Below, in pieces: positions 36,301 to 44,388 of a DNA stretch of 64,000 bases (positions are counted from its first letter, which is position 1; the number at the start of each line of letters is the position of its first letter). The translations under genes were made by a program, and so were the position numbers. The stretch is from positions 434,001-498,000 of the forward strand of contig NZ_VUKA01000002.1 of assembly GCF_008386565.1 (NCBI RefSeq), read 5' to 3'. The notes beneath the pieces are model-generated. The model worked only from the letters and a program-made list of their open reading frames with translations. It did no database searches and was not told the DNA's origin. This DNA is from Teichococcus oryzae. GTDB taxonomy: Bacteria > Pseudomonadota > Alphaproteobacteria > Acetobacterales > Acetobacteraceae.

Positions 36301-37305
36301 ATGAGTTCATCGCCACGACCGGGCTTCAGCAGGCGGCTGGCGCTTCTGGGGGCCACCGGCGCAGCAATGGCCTGGACCGGCGCCACGCCCGCTATTGCCC
36401 AGGGTTCCTTTCCGCGGCGCCCCATCACCATCGTGGTGCCGATCCCGGCAGGAGGCGGAACGGACTACGCGGCCCGCCTGATCGCCGAGCCCATGAGCCG
36501 GCTGCTGGGGCAGCCCGTGGTGGTGGAGAACCGGCCCGGCGGTAATGACGTGGTCGGACTGATGCATGTCGCCCGCTCGCAGCCGGATGGCTACACCTTG
36601 CTGATGGGCTATTGCGGAACCATGGCGGGCCGCGCGGCCATCGGCGGCACCGGCAGTGTCAGCACCGCCGACGACTTCGTGCCGATCGGGCAGGTTTCCG
36701 ACACGCCGCAGCTTTTCGTGGTGCATCCTTCCGTGCCGGCCGCGACCCTGCCGGAGTTCATCGCCCATGCCAAGGCCAACCCCGGAAAGCTCACCTATGC
36801 GTCCGCGGGGAATGGCTCCATGCACCATCTCGGCACGGAATTGCTGAAATCCCGCACCGGCATGGACCTGCTTCATGTGCCTTATCGCGGAACCGGTGAA
36901 ACGATCAGCGACCTCGTCGCTGGCCGCGTGCAGTTCTACATGAACTCGCCGCCTCCCCTGGTCACGCTGGTGCGGGACAACAAGGTGCGGGCGCTGTGCG
37001 TGAGTTCCAATGACCGGCATCCGGGCCTTGCCGACATCCCTTCGGCGACCGAGGCAGGCCTGCGCGACCTGCCCTTGAATGTGTGGTTCGCGCTTTACGC
37101 GCCGAAGGATGTCCCGGCCGAGATCCGCGCCCGGCTTTCAGAGGTGATGGAGGCGTCGCTCGCCCAGCCGGAGATCCAGAAGCGGGCCTTCGATGCCGGC
37201 TCGCTGGTGAAGTTCACCGGCCCGGACGAGGTGGCGCGCCGGCTCCGCGCCGAAATCGCCAGCTGGCGCAACATCGCCGAGGCCGCCAACATCCGAGCGG
37301 ATTGA
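36301..37305 (+). CDS. tripartite tricarboxylate transporter receptor (Bug family)
   Basis: A 334-residue periplasmic receptor with a Tat-like signal (FSRRLALLGATGAAMAW, ending near AIAQ at residue 33). Bug landmarks are PITIVVPIPAGGGTDYAARLIA (about 40-61), GQPVVVENRPGGNDVVG (about 72-88) and HVPYRGTGETISDLVAGRVQF near 200. The G-GG-TD loop binds a carboxylate water-bridged in known structures. No TctA or TctB membrane gene is adjacent, so it is an orphan receptor. The start is chosen by the signal peptide and GGGGAGACG upstream. It follows the SDR pair on the same strand and converges on an IclR regulator. Confidence 0.93.
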   Translation: MSSSPRPGFSRRLALLGATGAAMAWTGATPAIAQGSFPRRPITIVVPIPAGGGTDYAARLIAEPMSRLLGQPVVVENRPGGNDVVGLMHVARSQPDGYTLLMGYCGTMAGRAAIGGTGSVSTADDFVPIGQVSDTPQLFVVHPSVPAATLPEFIAHAKANPGKLTYASAGNGSMHHLGTELLKSRTGMDLLHVPYRGTGETISDLVAGRVQFYMNSPPPLVTLVRDNKVRALCVSSNDRHPGLADIPSATEAGLRDLPLNVWFALYAPKDVPAEIRARLSEVMEASLAQPEIQKRAFDAGSLVKFTGPDEVARRLRAEIASWRNIAEAANIRAD

Positions 37306-37313
37306 GGCCAGGA

Positions 37314-37351
37314 GCGGAGCCGCTCCCCCGGCAATGCGGGAGCGGCTCCGC
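37314..37351. terminator. long hairpin between Bug receptor and IclR gene
   Basis: Perfect 14-bp arms GCGGAGCCGCTCCC (37314-37327) and GGGAGCGGCTCCGC (37338-37351) with a 10-base loop, nine bases after the receptor stop. No T tract. Confidence 0.65.
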
Positions 37352-37363
37352 CCGATGCGCCAG

Positions 37364-37382
37364 GGCCCGCCTCAGGCGGGCC
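37364..37382 (-). terminator. hairpin enclosing the IclR stop codon
   Basis: GGCCCGCC (37364-37371) and GGCGGGCC (37375-37382) enclose TCA, which is the minus-strand stop codon of the regulator. Its position inside the coding end makes a terminator role uncertain. Confidence 0.35.
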
Positions 37383-38166
37383 GGGCCTCCATGCCGCCGA
37401 TGACCCTGCTCAGTTCGGACGCCGCGTCCCGCAGCAGCGGCATCATGCGCTGCACCACCATGTCCAGATCCATCGCCTCGCGCAGATACATCAGGTTCAG
37501 CGACGCCATGGCGCATCCATGCGACAGCACCGGAACCGCGATGGCGCTGGCCAGGCCGCCATATTCCCGCTGGGCGTAGCTTTCATCCATCGAGGCATAG
37601 CCATTGATGCGAATGGCCTCCAGGCATCGCTCCAGCTCGCCCGGCTGGTGCAGGATGGCGTTCCACGGCTCCGGCGAGCGGGCGGCCATGGCCATGGCGC
37701 GTTCCCGGTCGGCGGCATCGCAGAAGGCGAGATAGGCGCGGCCCAGCGAGGTCGCCAGCATCGGCGCGCGGAAGCCCGTGCGCCGCTCGAACAGGAAGCG
37801 CCCCTCGCCACGGCTGGTATGCGCGACCACCATGGCGTCTCCGTCGAAGACCCCGACATCGGAAGGCCATCCCACCGCCTGCCGCAGCCGCGTCATCACC
37901 GGCATCGCCGCCGCCCCGATATCCCGGTGCAGGGTGTAGCCGCCGCTCAGCTCCAGCGTCTTGCCGGTCGGCAGATAGACCGGCAATTGCGCGTGGCGCC
38001 GGACGAAGCCGGCATGGATCAGCGTTTCCAGCATCCGCACGACTGTCGGCGGGTTGAGGCCGGTCAGCCGGTGGATGTCCTTCACGCTGGCGGAAGACAG
38101 GCGGTTCACGGCCCGCAGCACATCGAGGCCACGCAGCAGGGCCGTCACCGGCTCATAGGATGGCAT
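37372..38166 (-). CDS. IclR-family transcriptional regulator
   Basis: A 264-residue regulator. The N-terminal winged helix covers about residues 5-65 (LLRGLDVLRAVNRL, then SVKDIHRLTGLNPPTVVRMLETLI). The effector domain follows with VGVFDGDAMVVAHTSRGE, MLATSLGRAYLAF near 133 and GGLASAIAVPVLSHG near 200, the ligand pocket of IclR proteins that often sense aromatic or short organic acids. The start at 38166 (MPSYEPVTALLRG) is preferred to a longer frame because the helix-turn-helix begins a few residues later. It is divergent from the 14-gene acyl-CoA operon, and the shared region holds a 21-bp palindrome over both promoters, so it very likely controls itself and that operon. Confidence 0.93.
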   Translation of the reverse strand: MPSYEPVTALLRGLDVLRAVNRLSSASVKDIHRLTGLNPPTVVRMLETLIHAGFVRRHAQLPVYLPTGKTLELSGGYTLHRDIGAAAMPVMTRLRQAVGWPSDVGVFDGDAMVVAHTSRGEGRFLFERRTGFRAPMLATSLGRAYLAFCDAADRERAMAMAARSPEPWNAILHQPGELERCLEAIRINGYASMDESYAQREYGGLASAIAVPVLSHGCAMASLNLMYLREAMDLDMVVQRMMPLLRDAASELSRVIGGMEARPA

Positions 38167-38234
38167 CGCTTCACTCCGTTGCGGCAGGGCGGCTTTTCCC
38201 CTTCCTGCGGGCGCCATGCCGTGCCAAACTCGTG

Positions 38235-38264
38235 TTGAAACGTTATTTCATTGAATGAAATAAT
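38235..38264 (+). promoter_or_regulatory. promoter of the 14-gene acyl-CoA operon
   Basis: TTGAAA (38235-38240) and AATAAT (38259-38264) with an 18-base spacer, facing the CoA transferase at 38372. The palindrome at 38243-38263 covers the spacer and part of the -10. Confidence 0.5.
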
Positions 38265-38270
38265 GGTCAA
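38242..38270 (-). promoter_or_regulatory. promoter of the IclR regulator gene
   Basis: On the minus strand TTGACC (38270-38265) is followed at 17 bases by AATAAC (38247-38242). It overlaps the operator and the oppositely directed promoter, a face-to-face layout that suits mutual control. Confidence 0.5.
38243..38263. promoter_or_regulatory. 21-bp palindrome, candidate IclR operator
   Basis: Perfect arms TTATTTCATT (38243-38252) and AATGAAATAA (38254-38263) around one central G. The AT-rich palindrome is conspicuous in this GC-rich sequence. IclR-family operators are palindromes of about this length near the regulator's own promoter. Confidence 0.75.
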
Positions 38271-38371
38271 GAAGCCGGGCAGGCTGGCGAAACGCCAGGC
38301 ATAGAAGCCCGGTCGGGAGGAAGGCGAATGTTCACGCCCAGCAGGTGCGCGCGCTGTCATGGCGGCGCCGC

Positions 38372-39670
38372 ATGACCATGGATGCCGGCCTGGCGGAAGA
38401 CATGCCGGCGGCGGGCCCGGGTCCGTTGCAGGGGCTGAAGGTGCTGGACCTTTCGCGTGTGCTCGCGGCGCCACTGGCCACCCAGATCCTGGGCGATCTC
38501 GGGGCGGAGGTGCTGAAGATCGAGCAGCCGGGGCGCGGCGACGACACGCGCGGCTGGGGGCCGCCCTTCCTGGAGGATGGCTCGGCGCGGCCCGACGCCG
38601 CCTACTATTTCTGCGCCAACCGCAACAAGCGTTCCGTCGCGATCGATTTCGGCAAGCCGGAAGGCGCCGCGCTGCTGCGCCGCATGGCCGCCGGTGCGGA
38701 CATCCTGGTGGAGAATTTCCGCACCGGCGGGCTGGCGCGCTACGGGCTCGACGCCGCTTCGCTGCTGCGCGCCAATCCGCGGCTGATCTATTGCTCCATC
38801 ACCGGCTTCGGCCAGACCGGCCCCTATGCCACGCGCGGCGGCTATGACTTCCTGATCCAGGGCATGAGCGGAGTGATGAGCGTCACCGGCCGGCCGGAGG
38901 GCGAGCCGGGCGCCGGCCCGATGAAGGTCGGGCTGCCGGTGAGCGACCTGTTCACCGGGCTTTACGCGACGGTCTCGATCCTGGCCGCCCTGCAGCACCG
39001 CGAGCGCACCGGGGAAGGGCAGCACATCGACTGCGCCCTGCTCGACAGCCAGGTATCGCTGCTGGTGAACCAGGCGATGAACCACCTGGTGGGCGGGGCG
39101 GTGCCGCGCCGGCTCGGCAACGCCCATCCCAATGTGGTGCCCTACCGGGACTTCGCCGCCAGCGACGACTACATCCTGGTGGCCTGCGGCAGCGATGGCC
39201 AGTTCCGCGCCCTGTGCCGGCTCCTGGGGCGGGAGGATCTGGCGGCGGACCCGCGCTTCGCCACCAATGCCGGCCGCAACCGGGACCGGCGCGTGCTGGA
39301 GGTTGAGCTGGCGCGGGCCATCGCGCCCTGGCGCGCCGCCGATCTGCTGGCCGCCATGGAGCGCGCGGGGGTGCCCGGCGGGCCGATCAACGGGATCGAC
39401 CAGGTGCTGCAGGACCCGCAGGTGATCGCGCGCGGCATGCTGCGGGAAATGCGCCGCGATGACGGCACCCCGGTCACGGTGCTCGGCTTCCCCGGCCAGC
39501 TTTCGCGCAGCCCGGCGACCTACCGCCTGGCGCCGCCGCGCCTGGGCCAGGACACGCGGGCGGTGCTGGCCGAGGCGCTGGGCCTCGGCGCCGACGAGAT
39601 CGAGGCGTTGCGGGCAGCCGGCGTTATCGCCCTGGCGGAGCCGCCTCCGGGCACGGGGAGTTCCGCATGA
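38372..39670 (+). CDS. CaiB/BaiF family (class III) CoA transferase
   Basis: A 432-residue cytosolic CoA transferase. Family blocks are GPLQGLKVLDLSRVLAAPLA (17-36), the CoA-contacting NRNKRSVAIDFGKPEG (83-98), and GPYATRGGYDFLIQGMSGVM with the catalytic aspartate D159. HIDCALLDSQVSLL and RRLGNAHPNVVPYRDF follow in the usual order. It moves CoA from a donor thioester to a free carboxylic acid through an aspartyl-CoA anhydride. The ATG at 38372 is used; a second ATG two codons later and an upstream GTG are alternatives. It is the first gene of a long plus-strand operon and its stop overlaps the next gene in ATGA, so it probably activates the acid that the operon degrades. Confidence 0.92.
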   Translation: MTMDAGLAEDMPAAGPGPLQGLKVLDLSRVLAAPLATQILGDLGAEVLKIEQPGRGDDTRGWGPPFLEDGSARPDAAYYFCANRNKRSVAIDFGKPEGAALLRRMAAGADILVENFRTGGLARYGLDAASLLRANPRLIYCSITGFGQTGPYATRGGYDFLIQGMSGVMSVTGRPEGEPGAGPMKVGLPVSDLFTGLYATVSILAALQHRERTGEGQHIDCALLDSQVSLLVNQAMNHLVGGAVPRRLGNAHPNVVPYRDFAASDDYILVACGSDGQFRALCRLLGREDLAADPRFATNAGRNRDRRVLEVELARAIAPWRAADLLAAMERAGVPGGPINGIDQVLQDPQVIARGMLREMRRDDGTPVTVLGFPGQLSRSPATYRLAPPRLGQDTRAVLAEALGLGADEIEALRAAGVIALAEPPPGTGSSA

Positions 39671-40641
39671 TGCGCGCCACCCGCCGCGCCCTGCTCGCCG
39701 CCACCACCACCCTGGCCGCCATGCCGGCGGCGCGCGGCCAGGCATCCTGGCCGGCGCGGCCGATCCGCCTCGTGGTGCCATTTCCGCCGGGCGGGCCCAC
39801 CGACATCGTCGCCCGCGTGCTGGCCGCGCATGTCGCGCAAACGCTGGGCCAGCCGGTGGTGACGGAGAACCGGGCCGGCGCCAACGGCAATATCGGCAAT
39901 GAGGCCGTCGCCAAGGCGGAGCCGGATGGCTACACCGTGCTCTACAACACCTCCTCCATCGCGCTCAGCCCGGCGCTCTACACCCGGCTGTCCTATGACG
40001 TGCTGCGGGACCTCGCCCCCGTCGCGCAAACGGCCACCATTCCGCTGGTGCTGGCGGTGACGCCATCCCTGCCGGTGCAGGATGTGCAGGGCTTCGTGGC
40101 GCATCTGCGGGCAAGGCCCGGCGCGCTGTCCTATGGTTCCGCCGGCAGCGGCAACGTCACGCATCTGGCGGCCTTCCTGCTGCTGCGCTCGCAGGGGCTG
40201 GAAGCGGTGCATGTGCCCTATCGCGGCAGCGCCCCGGCCCTGCTGGACGCGGCGGCGGGACAGGTGCAGTTCCTCACCGACACGGTGAACTCCGCCCTGC
40301 CGCTGATCCGGGAAGGCCGGCTGCGCGCCCTGGCGGTCACCAGCCGCGCCCGGCTGGCGCCGTTGCCCGACGTGCCGACCGTGGCCGAGGCGCTGATCCC
40401 CGGCTTCGAGGTGGGCGCCTGGCAGGGCATGATGGTGCCCGCCGGCACGCCCCGGCCGGTCGTGGACAGGCTGAACGAAGCGGTGCTGCGGGCGCTCGCC
40501 GATCCCGATGTGCGCCGGCGGCTGGCCGAGCAGGGAACCGAGCCGCTGGGCACAACCCCCGAGGACTATGGCCGCATCCTGCGCGCCGAGATGGAACGCT
40601 GGGGCCGCGTGATCGGCGACAGCGGCGTGAAGCTGGATTGA
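39667..40641 (+). CDS. tripartite tricarboxylate transporter receptor (Bug family)
   Basis: A 324-residue periplasmic receptor with signal RRALLAATTTLAAMPAARGQ (Tat-like, cleavage near residue 25). It has PIRLVVPFPPGGPTDIVARVLA, the ligand loop (about 32-53), GQPVVTENRAGANGNIGNEAVAKAEPDGYT split over 65-95, and HVPYRGSAPALLDAAAGQVQF near 185. The gene overlaps the CoA transferase stop by four bases, so it is translated with it, and is followed four bases later by an acyl-CoA dehydrogenase. It is an orphan receptor, without TctA/TctB in the window. Confidence 0.93.
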   Translation: MMRATRRALLAATTTLAAMPAARGQASWPARPIRLVVPFPPGGPTDIVARVLAAHVAQTLGQPVVTENRAGANGNIGNEAVAKAEPDGYTVLYNTSSIALSPALYTRLSYDVLRDLAPVAQTATIPLVLAVTPSLPVQDVQGFVAHLRARPGALSYGSAGSGNVTHLAAFLLLRSQGLEAVHVPYRGSAPALLDAAAGQVQFLTDTVNSALPLIREGRLRALAVTSRARLAPLPDVPTVAEALIPGFEVGAWQGMMVPAGTPRPVVDRLNEAVLRALADPDVRRRLAEQGTEPLGTTPEDYGRILRAEMERWGRVIGDSGVKLD

Positions 40642-40645
40642 CGCG

Positions 40646-41806
40646 ATGATCGGTGCCCTTTCCCTCGCCACCATCCCCGCCGAGGACGAGGCGCTCCGCC
40701 CGGCGATCCGCCGGTTCCTGGACGAGGCGATGCCTTCCCTCCCGCCCGAGCAGCGGGCCCGCTCCTGGATGGGCTTCGATGCCGGCTTCAGCCGCGCCAT
40801 GGCCGCCGCGGGCTGGCTGGGCCTCACCTTGCCGAAGGAATATGGCGGCGGGGGGCGCGGCCCCTTCGCCCGCTACGTGGTGGTGGAGGAATTGCTGGCC
40901 GCCGGCGCGCCGGTCGCCGCCCATTGGATCGCCGACCGGCAGAGCGGGCCGCTGATCCACCGCTTCGGCACCGAGGCGCAGCGCCGCTTCTACCTGCCGC
41001 GCATCTGCCGCGCCGAAGCCTTCTTCTGCATCGGCATGAGCGAGCCGAACACGGGTTCCGACCTTGCCAGCGTCACCACCCGCGCGGTGCGGGAGGAGGG
41101 GGGCTGGCGGCTGAACGGCGCCAAGATCTGGACCACCAACGCGCAGCACGCGCATTACATGATCGCGCTGGTGCGCACCTCCGGCACGCCGCAGGACCGG
41201 CACAAGGGCCTGTCGCAGCTGATCATCGACCTGCACGCGCCGGGGGTGCGCATCCACCCCATCCGCGACCTGGCCGGGGACGCGCATTTCGCCGAGGTGG
41301 TGTTCGAGGATGTGCGGCTTCCCGATGACGCGCTGATCGGCGAGGAAGGCTCCGGCTGGGCGCAGGTGAATGCCGAACTGGCCTTCGAGCGCAGCGGGCC
41401 TGAGCGGGTGCTGTCCTCCGCCGTGCTGCTGGATGAATGGCTGCGCTGGCTGCGCGGCGCCGTGGAGGCCGAGGGGGCGGCGACCGAGGCGGAGACGGCT
41501 CTGCTGGGGCGGCTGGTGGCGCATCTGGCCGTGCTGCGCGCCATGTCCGTCTCTGTCACCGGCCATCTGGCGCAGGGCGAAAGCCCGGTGGTGGAGGCGG
41601 CGCTGGTGAAGGATCTCGGCACCGAGTTCGAGCAATCCATCCCCGCCCTGCTGACGCCGCTGCTGGCGCAGCCGGGGCGGGCGGTGCCGGGCGGGCTGAT
41701 GCGCACCCTGGCCTACACCGCCGCCATGGCGCCGTCCTTCTCCCTGCGCGGCGGCACGCGCGAGATCCTGCGCGGCATGATCGCGCGCGGCATGGGGTTG
41801 CGCTGA
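40646..41806 (+). CDS. acyl-CoA dehydrogenase (large partner of a pair)
   Basis: A 386-residue flavoenzyme. It has an N-terminal helical domain, the FAD/substrate block FFCIGMSEPNTGSDLASVTTRA (about 127-148), and WRLNGAKIWTTNAQHAHYMI (about 154-173) in the middle beta domain. The C-terminal helical domain ends in LRGGTREILRGMIARGMG. The place where many family members have the catalytic Glu (YEGT) reads RGGT, so the base must be elsewhere, as in some FadE enzymes. It introduces a 2,3-double bond into an acyl-CoA and feeds electrons to ETF. The stop overlaps the start of a second, shorter dehydrogenase-like gene (TGATG), which points to a heteromeric enzyme. Confidence 0.92.
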   Translation: MIGALSLATIPAEDEALRPAIRRFLDEAMPSLPPEQRARSWMGFDAGFSRAMAAAGWLGLTLPKEYGGGGRGPFARYVVVEELLAAGAPVAAHWIADRQSGPLIHRFGTEAQRRFYLPRICRAEAFFCIGMSEPNTGSDLASVTTRAVREEGGWRLNGAKIWTTNAQHAHYMIALVRTSGTPQDRHKGLSQLIIDLHAPGVRIHPIRDLAGDAHFAEVVFEDVRLPDDALIGEEGSGWAQVNAELAFERSGPERVLSSAVLLDEWLRWLRGAVEAEGAATEAETALLGRLVAHLAVLRAMSVSVTGHLAQGESPVVEAALVKDLGTEFEQSIPALLTPLLAQPGRAVPGGLMRTLAYTAAMAPSFSLRGGTREILRGMIARGMGLR

Positions 41807-42780
41807 TGGACGATTTGCTCGCCCGCTCCGCCGAGGAGCTGTTCGCCCGCCACGCCGATGCCTCCCAGCCGGCCGTCCTGCTGGAAGCCGTGGAGGAGGC
41901 GGGCTTCCTGGATGCGCTGGTGCCGGAGGCTGCGGGCGGCATCGGCCTCGGCCCGGCCGAGGCGCTGCCGATCCTGCTCGCCGCCGGGCGCTTCGCGGTG
42001 CGGCTGCCTTTGGGGGAAACCATGCTGGCACGGGCCGCCCTGGCCGCCGCCGGCGTGGCGCCGCCGCCGGGGCTGATCGGGCTGGCCGAGCCCTGGGGCA
42101 CGGATGCCGCGCGCCTGCCGCCCGGGCCATGCCCCGACTGGGCGCTGTGGCCGGAAGGCGAGGCGGCCATGCTGCTGCCGCTGGCGGAGGCCATGCCGCT
42201 CACCGAGGCGAGCGCGCCGGGCGGCGCGGTGCTGCGCCGCCCAGGCGGTGAAGGCCCGCGCCTGCCGGCGGCCGGGCTGCTGGTGGCCGGCGCCTGGCAG
42301 GAGGTCGCGGTCATGGCCGGCGCCATGGAGCGCATCCTGGAGGACACGCTGCGCCATGCGCGGGACCGCCAGCAATTCGGCCGCCCCGTTGCCGCCTTCC
42401 AGGCCGTGCAGCAGCAGCTCAGCGTGCTGACCGAGGATGTGTTCGCCACCCGCATGGCGGCGCAGCTCGCCTCCGTGGCGGGCAGCGATGGCGTGGCGGG
42501 TCTGGATGCCCGGCGTGTCGCCGCCGCCAAGCTGCGCGCGGGGGAGGCGGCCTGCCGCGTGGCCGGCATCGCCCACGCGGTGCAGGGCGCCATGGGCATC
42601 ACCGAGGAAGTGGCGCTGCACCGCTTCACCGGGCGGTTGCAGGCAGCCCGGCTGCGCTTCGGCGGCGAGGCCTATTGGGCGGAATGGCTGGGCCGGCAGG
42701 TGCTGGCCGACGACGCGCCGGACACGCTCGGCTTTGTTCGCGCCCACCTTGGCCCAGCCCTGCCGGAGACATCCCCATGA
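41806..42780 (+). CDS. acyl-CoA dehydrogenase-like protein (short, probable second subunit)
   Basis: A 324-residue protein with acyl-CoA dehydrogenase structure, but the middle beta domain is reduced and lacks the usual S-E-P..GSD FAD block. What remains is an N-terminal helical part (ELFARHADASQPAVLLEAVEEAG), then from about residue 165 the C-terminal helices with MERILEDTLRHARDRQQFGRPVAAFQAVQQQL (typical RxQFGxPI..FQ..Q) and QGAMGITEEVALHRFTGRL. Reduced partners of this type are known in alpha2beta2 acyl-CoA dehydrogenases of steroid and terpenoid degradation. Start at 41806, sharing one base with the upstream stop. It is probably not active alone. Confidence 0.87.
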   Translation: MDDLLARSAEELFARHADASQPAVLLEAVEEAGFLDALVPEAAGGIGLGPAEALPILLAAGRFAVRLPLGETMLARAALAAAGVAPPPGLIGLAEPWGTDAARLPPGPCPDWALWPEGEAAMLLPLAEAMPLTEASAPGGAVLRRPGGEGPRLPAAGLLVAGAWQEVAVMAGAMERILEDTLRHARDRQQFGRPVAAFQAVQQQLSVLTEDVFATRMAAQLASVAGSDGVAGLDARRVAAAKLRAGEAACRVAGIAHAVQGAMGITEEVALHRFTGRLQAARLRFGGEAYWAEWLGRQVLADDAPDTLGFVRAHLGPALPETSP

Positions 42781-43571
42781 GCGACTTCCTGTTGTTTGAA
42801 CGCGACGGCCCCATCGTCACCCTGACCATGAACGCGCCGGAACGCCGCAACGCGCTGGCCATCGAGGGCGGCAGCACCGAGGCCTTCACCGATGCCTGCC
42901 GCCGCATCGCCGCCGAGGCGGATGTGCGGGCGGTGATCCTGACCGGCGCGGGCAGCGCCTTCTCCGCGGGCGGCGACCTGAAATCCATGCGCGAGCGCTT
43001 CGGCATGCCGCCCGCCGCCATCCGCGAGAGCTACCGGCGCGGCATCCAGCAGATCCCCCTGGCGCTGTATGAGCTGGATGTGCCGACCATCGCGGCGGTG
43101 AACGGCCCGGCGATCGGCGCCGGGCTCGACCTCGCCTGCATGTGCGACATCCGCATCGGCGCCGAAAGCTCCTCCTACGCGGAAAGCTTCGTCAGCGTCG
43201 GCATCGTGCCCGGCGACGGGGGCGCCTGGCTGCTGCCGCGGGCGGTGGGCCAGTCCAAGGCGGCGGAGATGGCCTTCACCGGCGACCGGATGGATGCGCG
43301 CGCTGCACTGGAATGCGGGCTGATCTCGCGCGTGGTGCCGGATGGCGAGTTGATGGACGCCGCCCGCGCCCTGGCCGGCCGCATTGCCCGCAACCCGCCG
43401 CAGGTGCTGCGCATGACCAAGCGGCTGCTGCGGGAAGGGCAGCACATGCGGCTTTCCTCGCTGCTTGAGATGTCCGCGGCCTTCCAGGCGCTGGCGCACA
43501 CCACGCGCGACCATGAGGAAGCGGTGAACGCATGGTTCGACAAGCGCCCGCCCCATTTCGAGGGCCGCTGA
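42777..43571 (+). CDS. enoyl-CoA hydratase/isomerase (crotonase family)
   Basis: A 264-residue crotonase-fold enzyme. The oxyanion hole segments are GAGSAFSAGGDLKSM (about 58-72) and NGPAIGAGLDLACMCDIRIG (about 106-125), and YAESFVSVGIVPGDGGAWLLPRAVG (about 130-154) carries one of the family's acidic positions in YAES; the second is a GDGG rather than the usual GEGG-type context. It hydrates or isomerises 2-enoyl-CoA from the dehydrogenase pair just upstream. The start overlaps the preceding stop (ATGA), and the next gene starts two bases after its stop. Confidence 0.92.
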   Translation: MSDFLLFERDGPIVTLTMNAPERRNALAIEGGSTEAFTDACRRIAAEADVRAVILTGAGSAFSAGGDLKSMRERFGMPPAAIRESYRRGIQQIPLALYELDVPTIAAVNGPAIGAGLDLACMCDIRIGAESSSYAESFVSVGIVPGDGGAWLLPRAVGQSKAAEMAFTGDRMDARAALECGLISRVVPDGELMDAARALAGRIARNPPQVLRMTKRLLREGQHMRLSSLLEMSAAFQALAHTTRDHEEAVNAWFDKRPPHFEGR

Positions 43572-43573
43572 GC

Positions 43574-44338
43574 ATGGACCGCGCCGCCGACGCCCAGGAA
43601 CTGCCGCGCCGGATCGACCTCGCCGGGTGCAGCAACCTCCGCGATCTCGGCGGCTATCGCGGGGCGGATGGGCGGCGGGTGCGGATGGGGCAGCTGTTCC
43701 GCGCTTCCTCCCTGGCGGCGCTGACGGATGCGGATCTCGAAATCCTCGGCGGCCTCGGCCTGCGCACCGTCGTGGACCTTCGCGGCGTGGCCGAGCGGGA
43801 GCGTGCCCCATCCTGCCTGCTTGGCCCGCCGCCCGAGGTGGTCAGCCTGCCCGTGGAGCCCACCGTCGGCGCCTCGCTGCGCGACCTGCTGTTGCGCGGC
43901 AACGCGACGGGGGAAGACGTGCTGGCGCTTCTGGCGCGCGCCTATGACGCCTATGCCACCGAGAAGCTGCCGCAGTTCCGCGCCCTGCTCGCCCTCGCCG
44001 CGGCGCCGGAGCGGCGGCCGCTGCTGTTCCATTGCACGGCCGGCAAGGACCGCACCGGCTTCGCTTCCGCGCTGCTGCTGATCGCGCTGGGCGTGGAGCG
44101 CGAGGTGGTGATCGAGGACTACCTGGCCACCAACCGCCTGTGGCGGCGGGAGCGTTCCCTGCCGCCGGGCACGCCGGACGCGGTGGCGGAGGCGCTGCTG
44201 AGCGCCCATGCGCCGCTGCTGGAAGCCGCGCTGGACCGCGCCATGGCGGGCCACCGCGACGAGGCCGGGTTCCTGGCCGGCGCGCTGGGCCTCGGCCCCG
44301 CCGCGCTTCATGCGTTGCGTGCCGCGCTGCTCGAATAA
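43574..44338 (+). CDS. tyrosine-protein phosphatase (Y_phosphatase3 family)
   Basis: A 254-residue cysteine phosphatase. The P-loop HCTAGKDRTG has nucleophile C154 and phosphate-binding R160, the CX5R motif with the Lys and Asp typical of MptpB/lipid-phosphatase-like members. NLRDLGGY (21-28) and VVDLRGVAERER (66-77) are the family's N-terminal blocks. It could act on phosphotyrosine, phosphoinositide-like or small phosphorylated molecules. Placement inside a CoA-ester catabolic operon, two bases after the enoyl-CoA hydratase, is unusual; a metabolite phosphatase or regulatory role is equally possible. Confidence 0.88.
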   Translation: MDRAADAQELPRRIDLAGCSNLRDLGGYRGADGRRVRMGQLFRASSLAALTDADLEILGGLGLRTVVDLRGVAERERAPSCLLGPPPEVVSLPVEPTVGASLRDLLLRGNATGEDVLALLARAYDAYATEKLPQFRALLALAAAPERRPLLFHCTAGKDRTGFASALLLIALGVEREVVIEDYLATNRLWRRERSLPPGTPDAVAEALLSAHAPLLEAALDRAMAGHRDEAGFLAGALGLGPAALHALRAALLE

Positions 44339-44388
44339 GACGTGAAACGACCGGCCGCCAAAGGCCGGCGGAACAGGGAGGAAGAACA

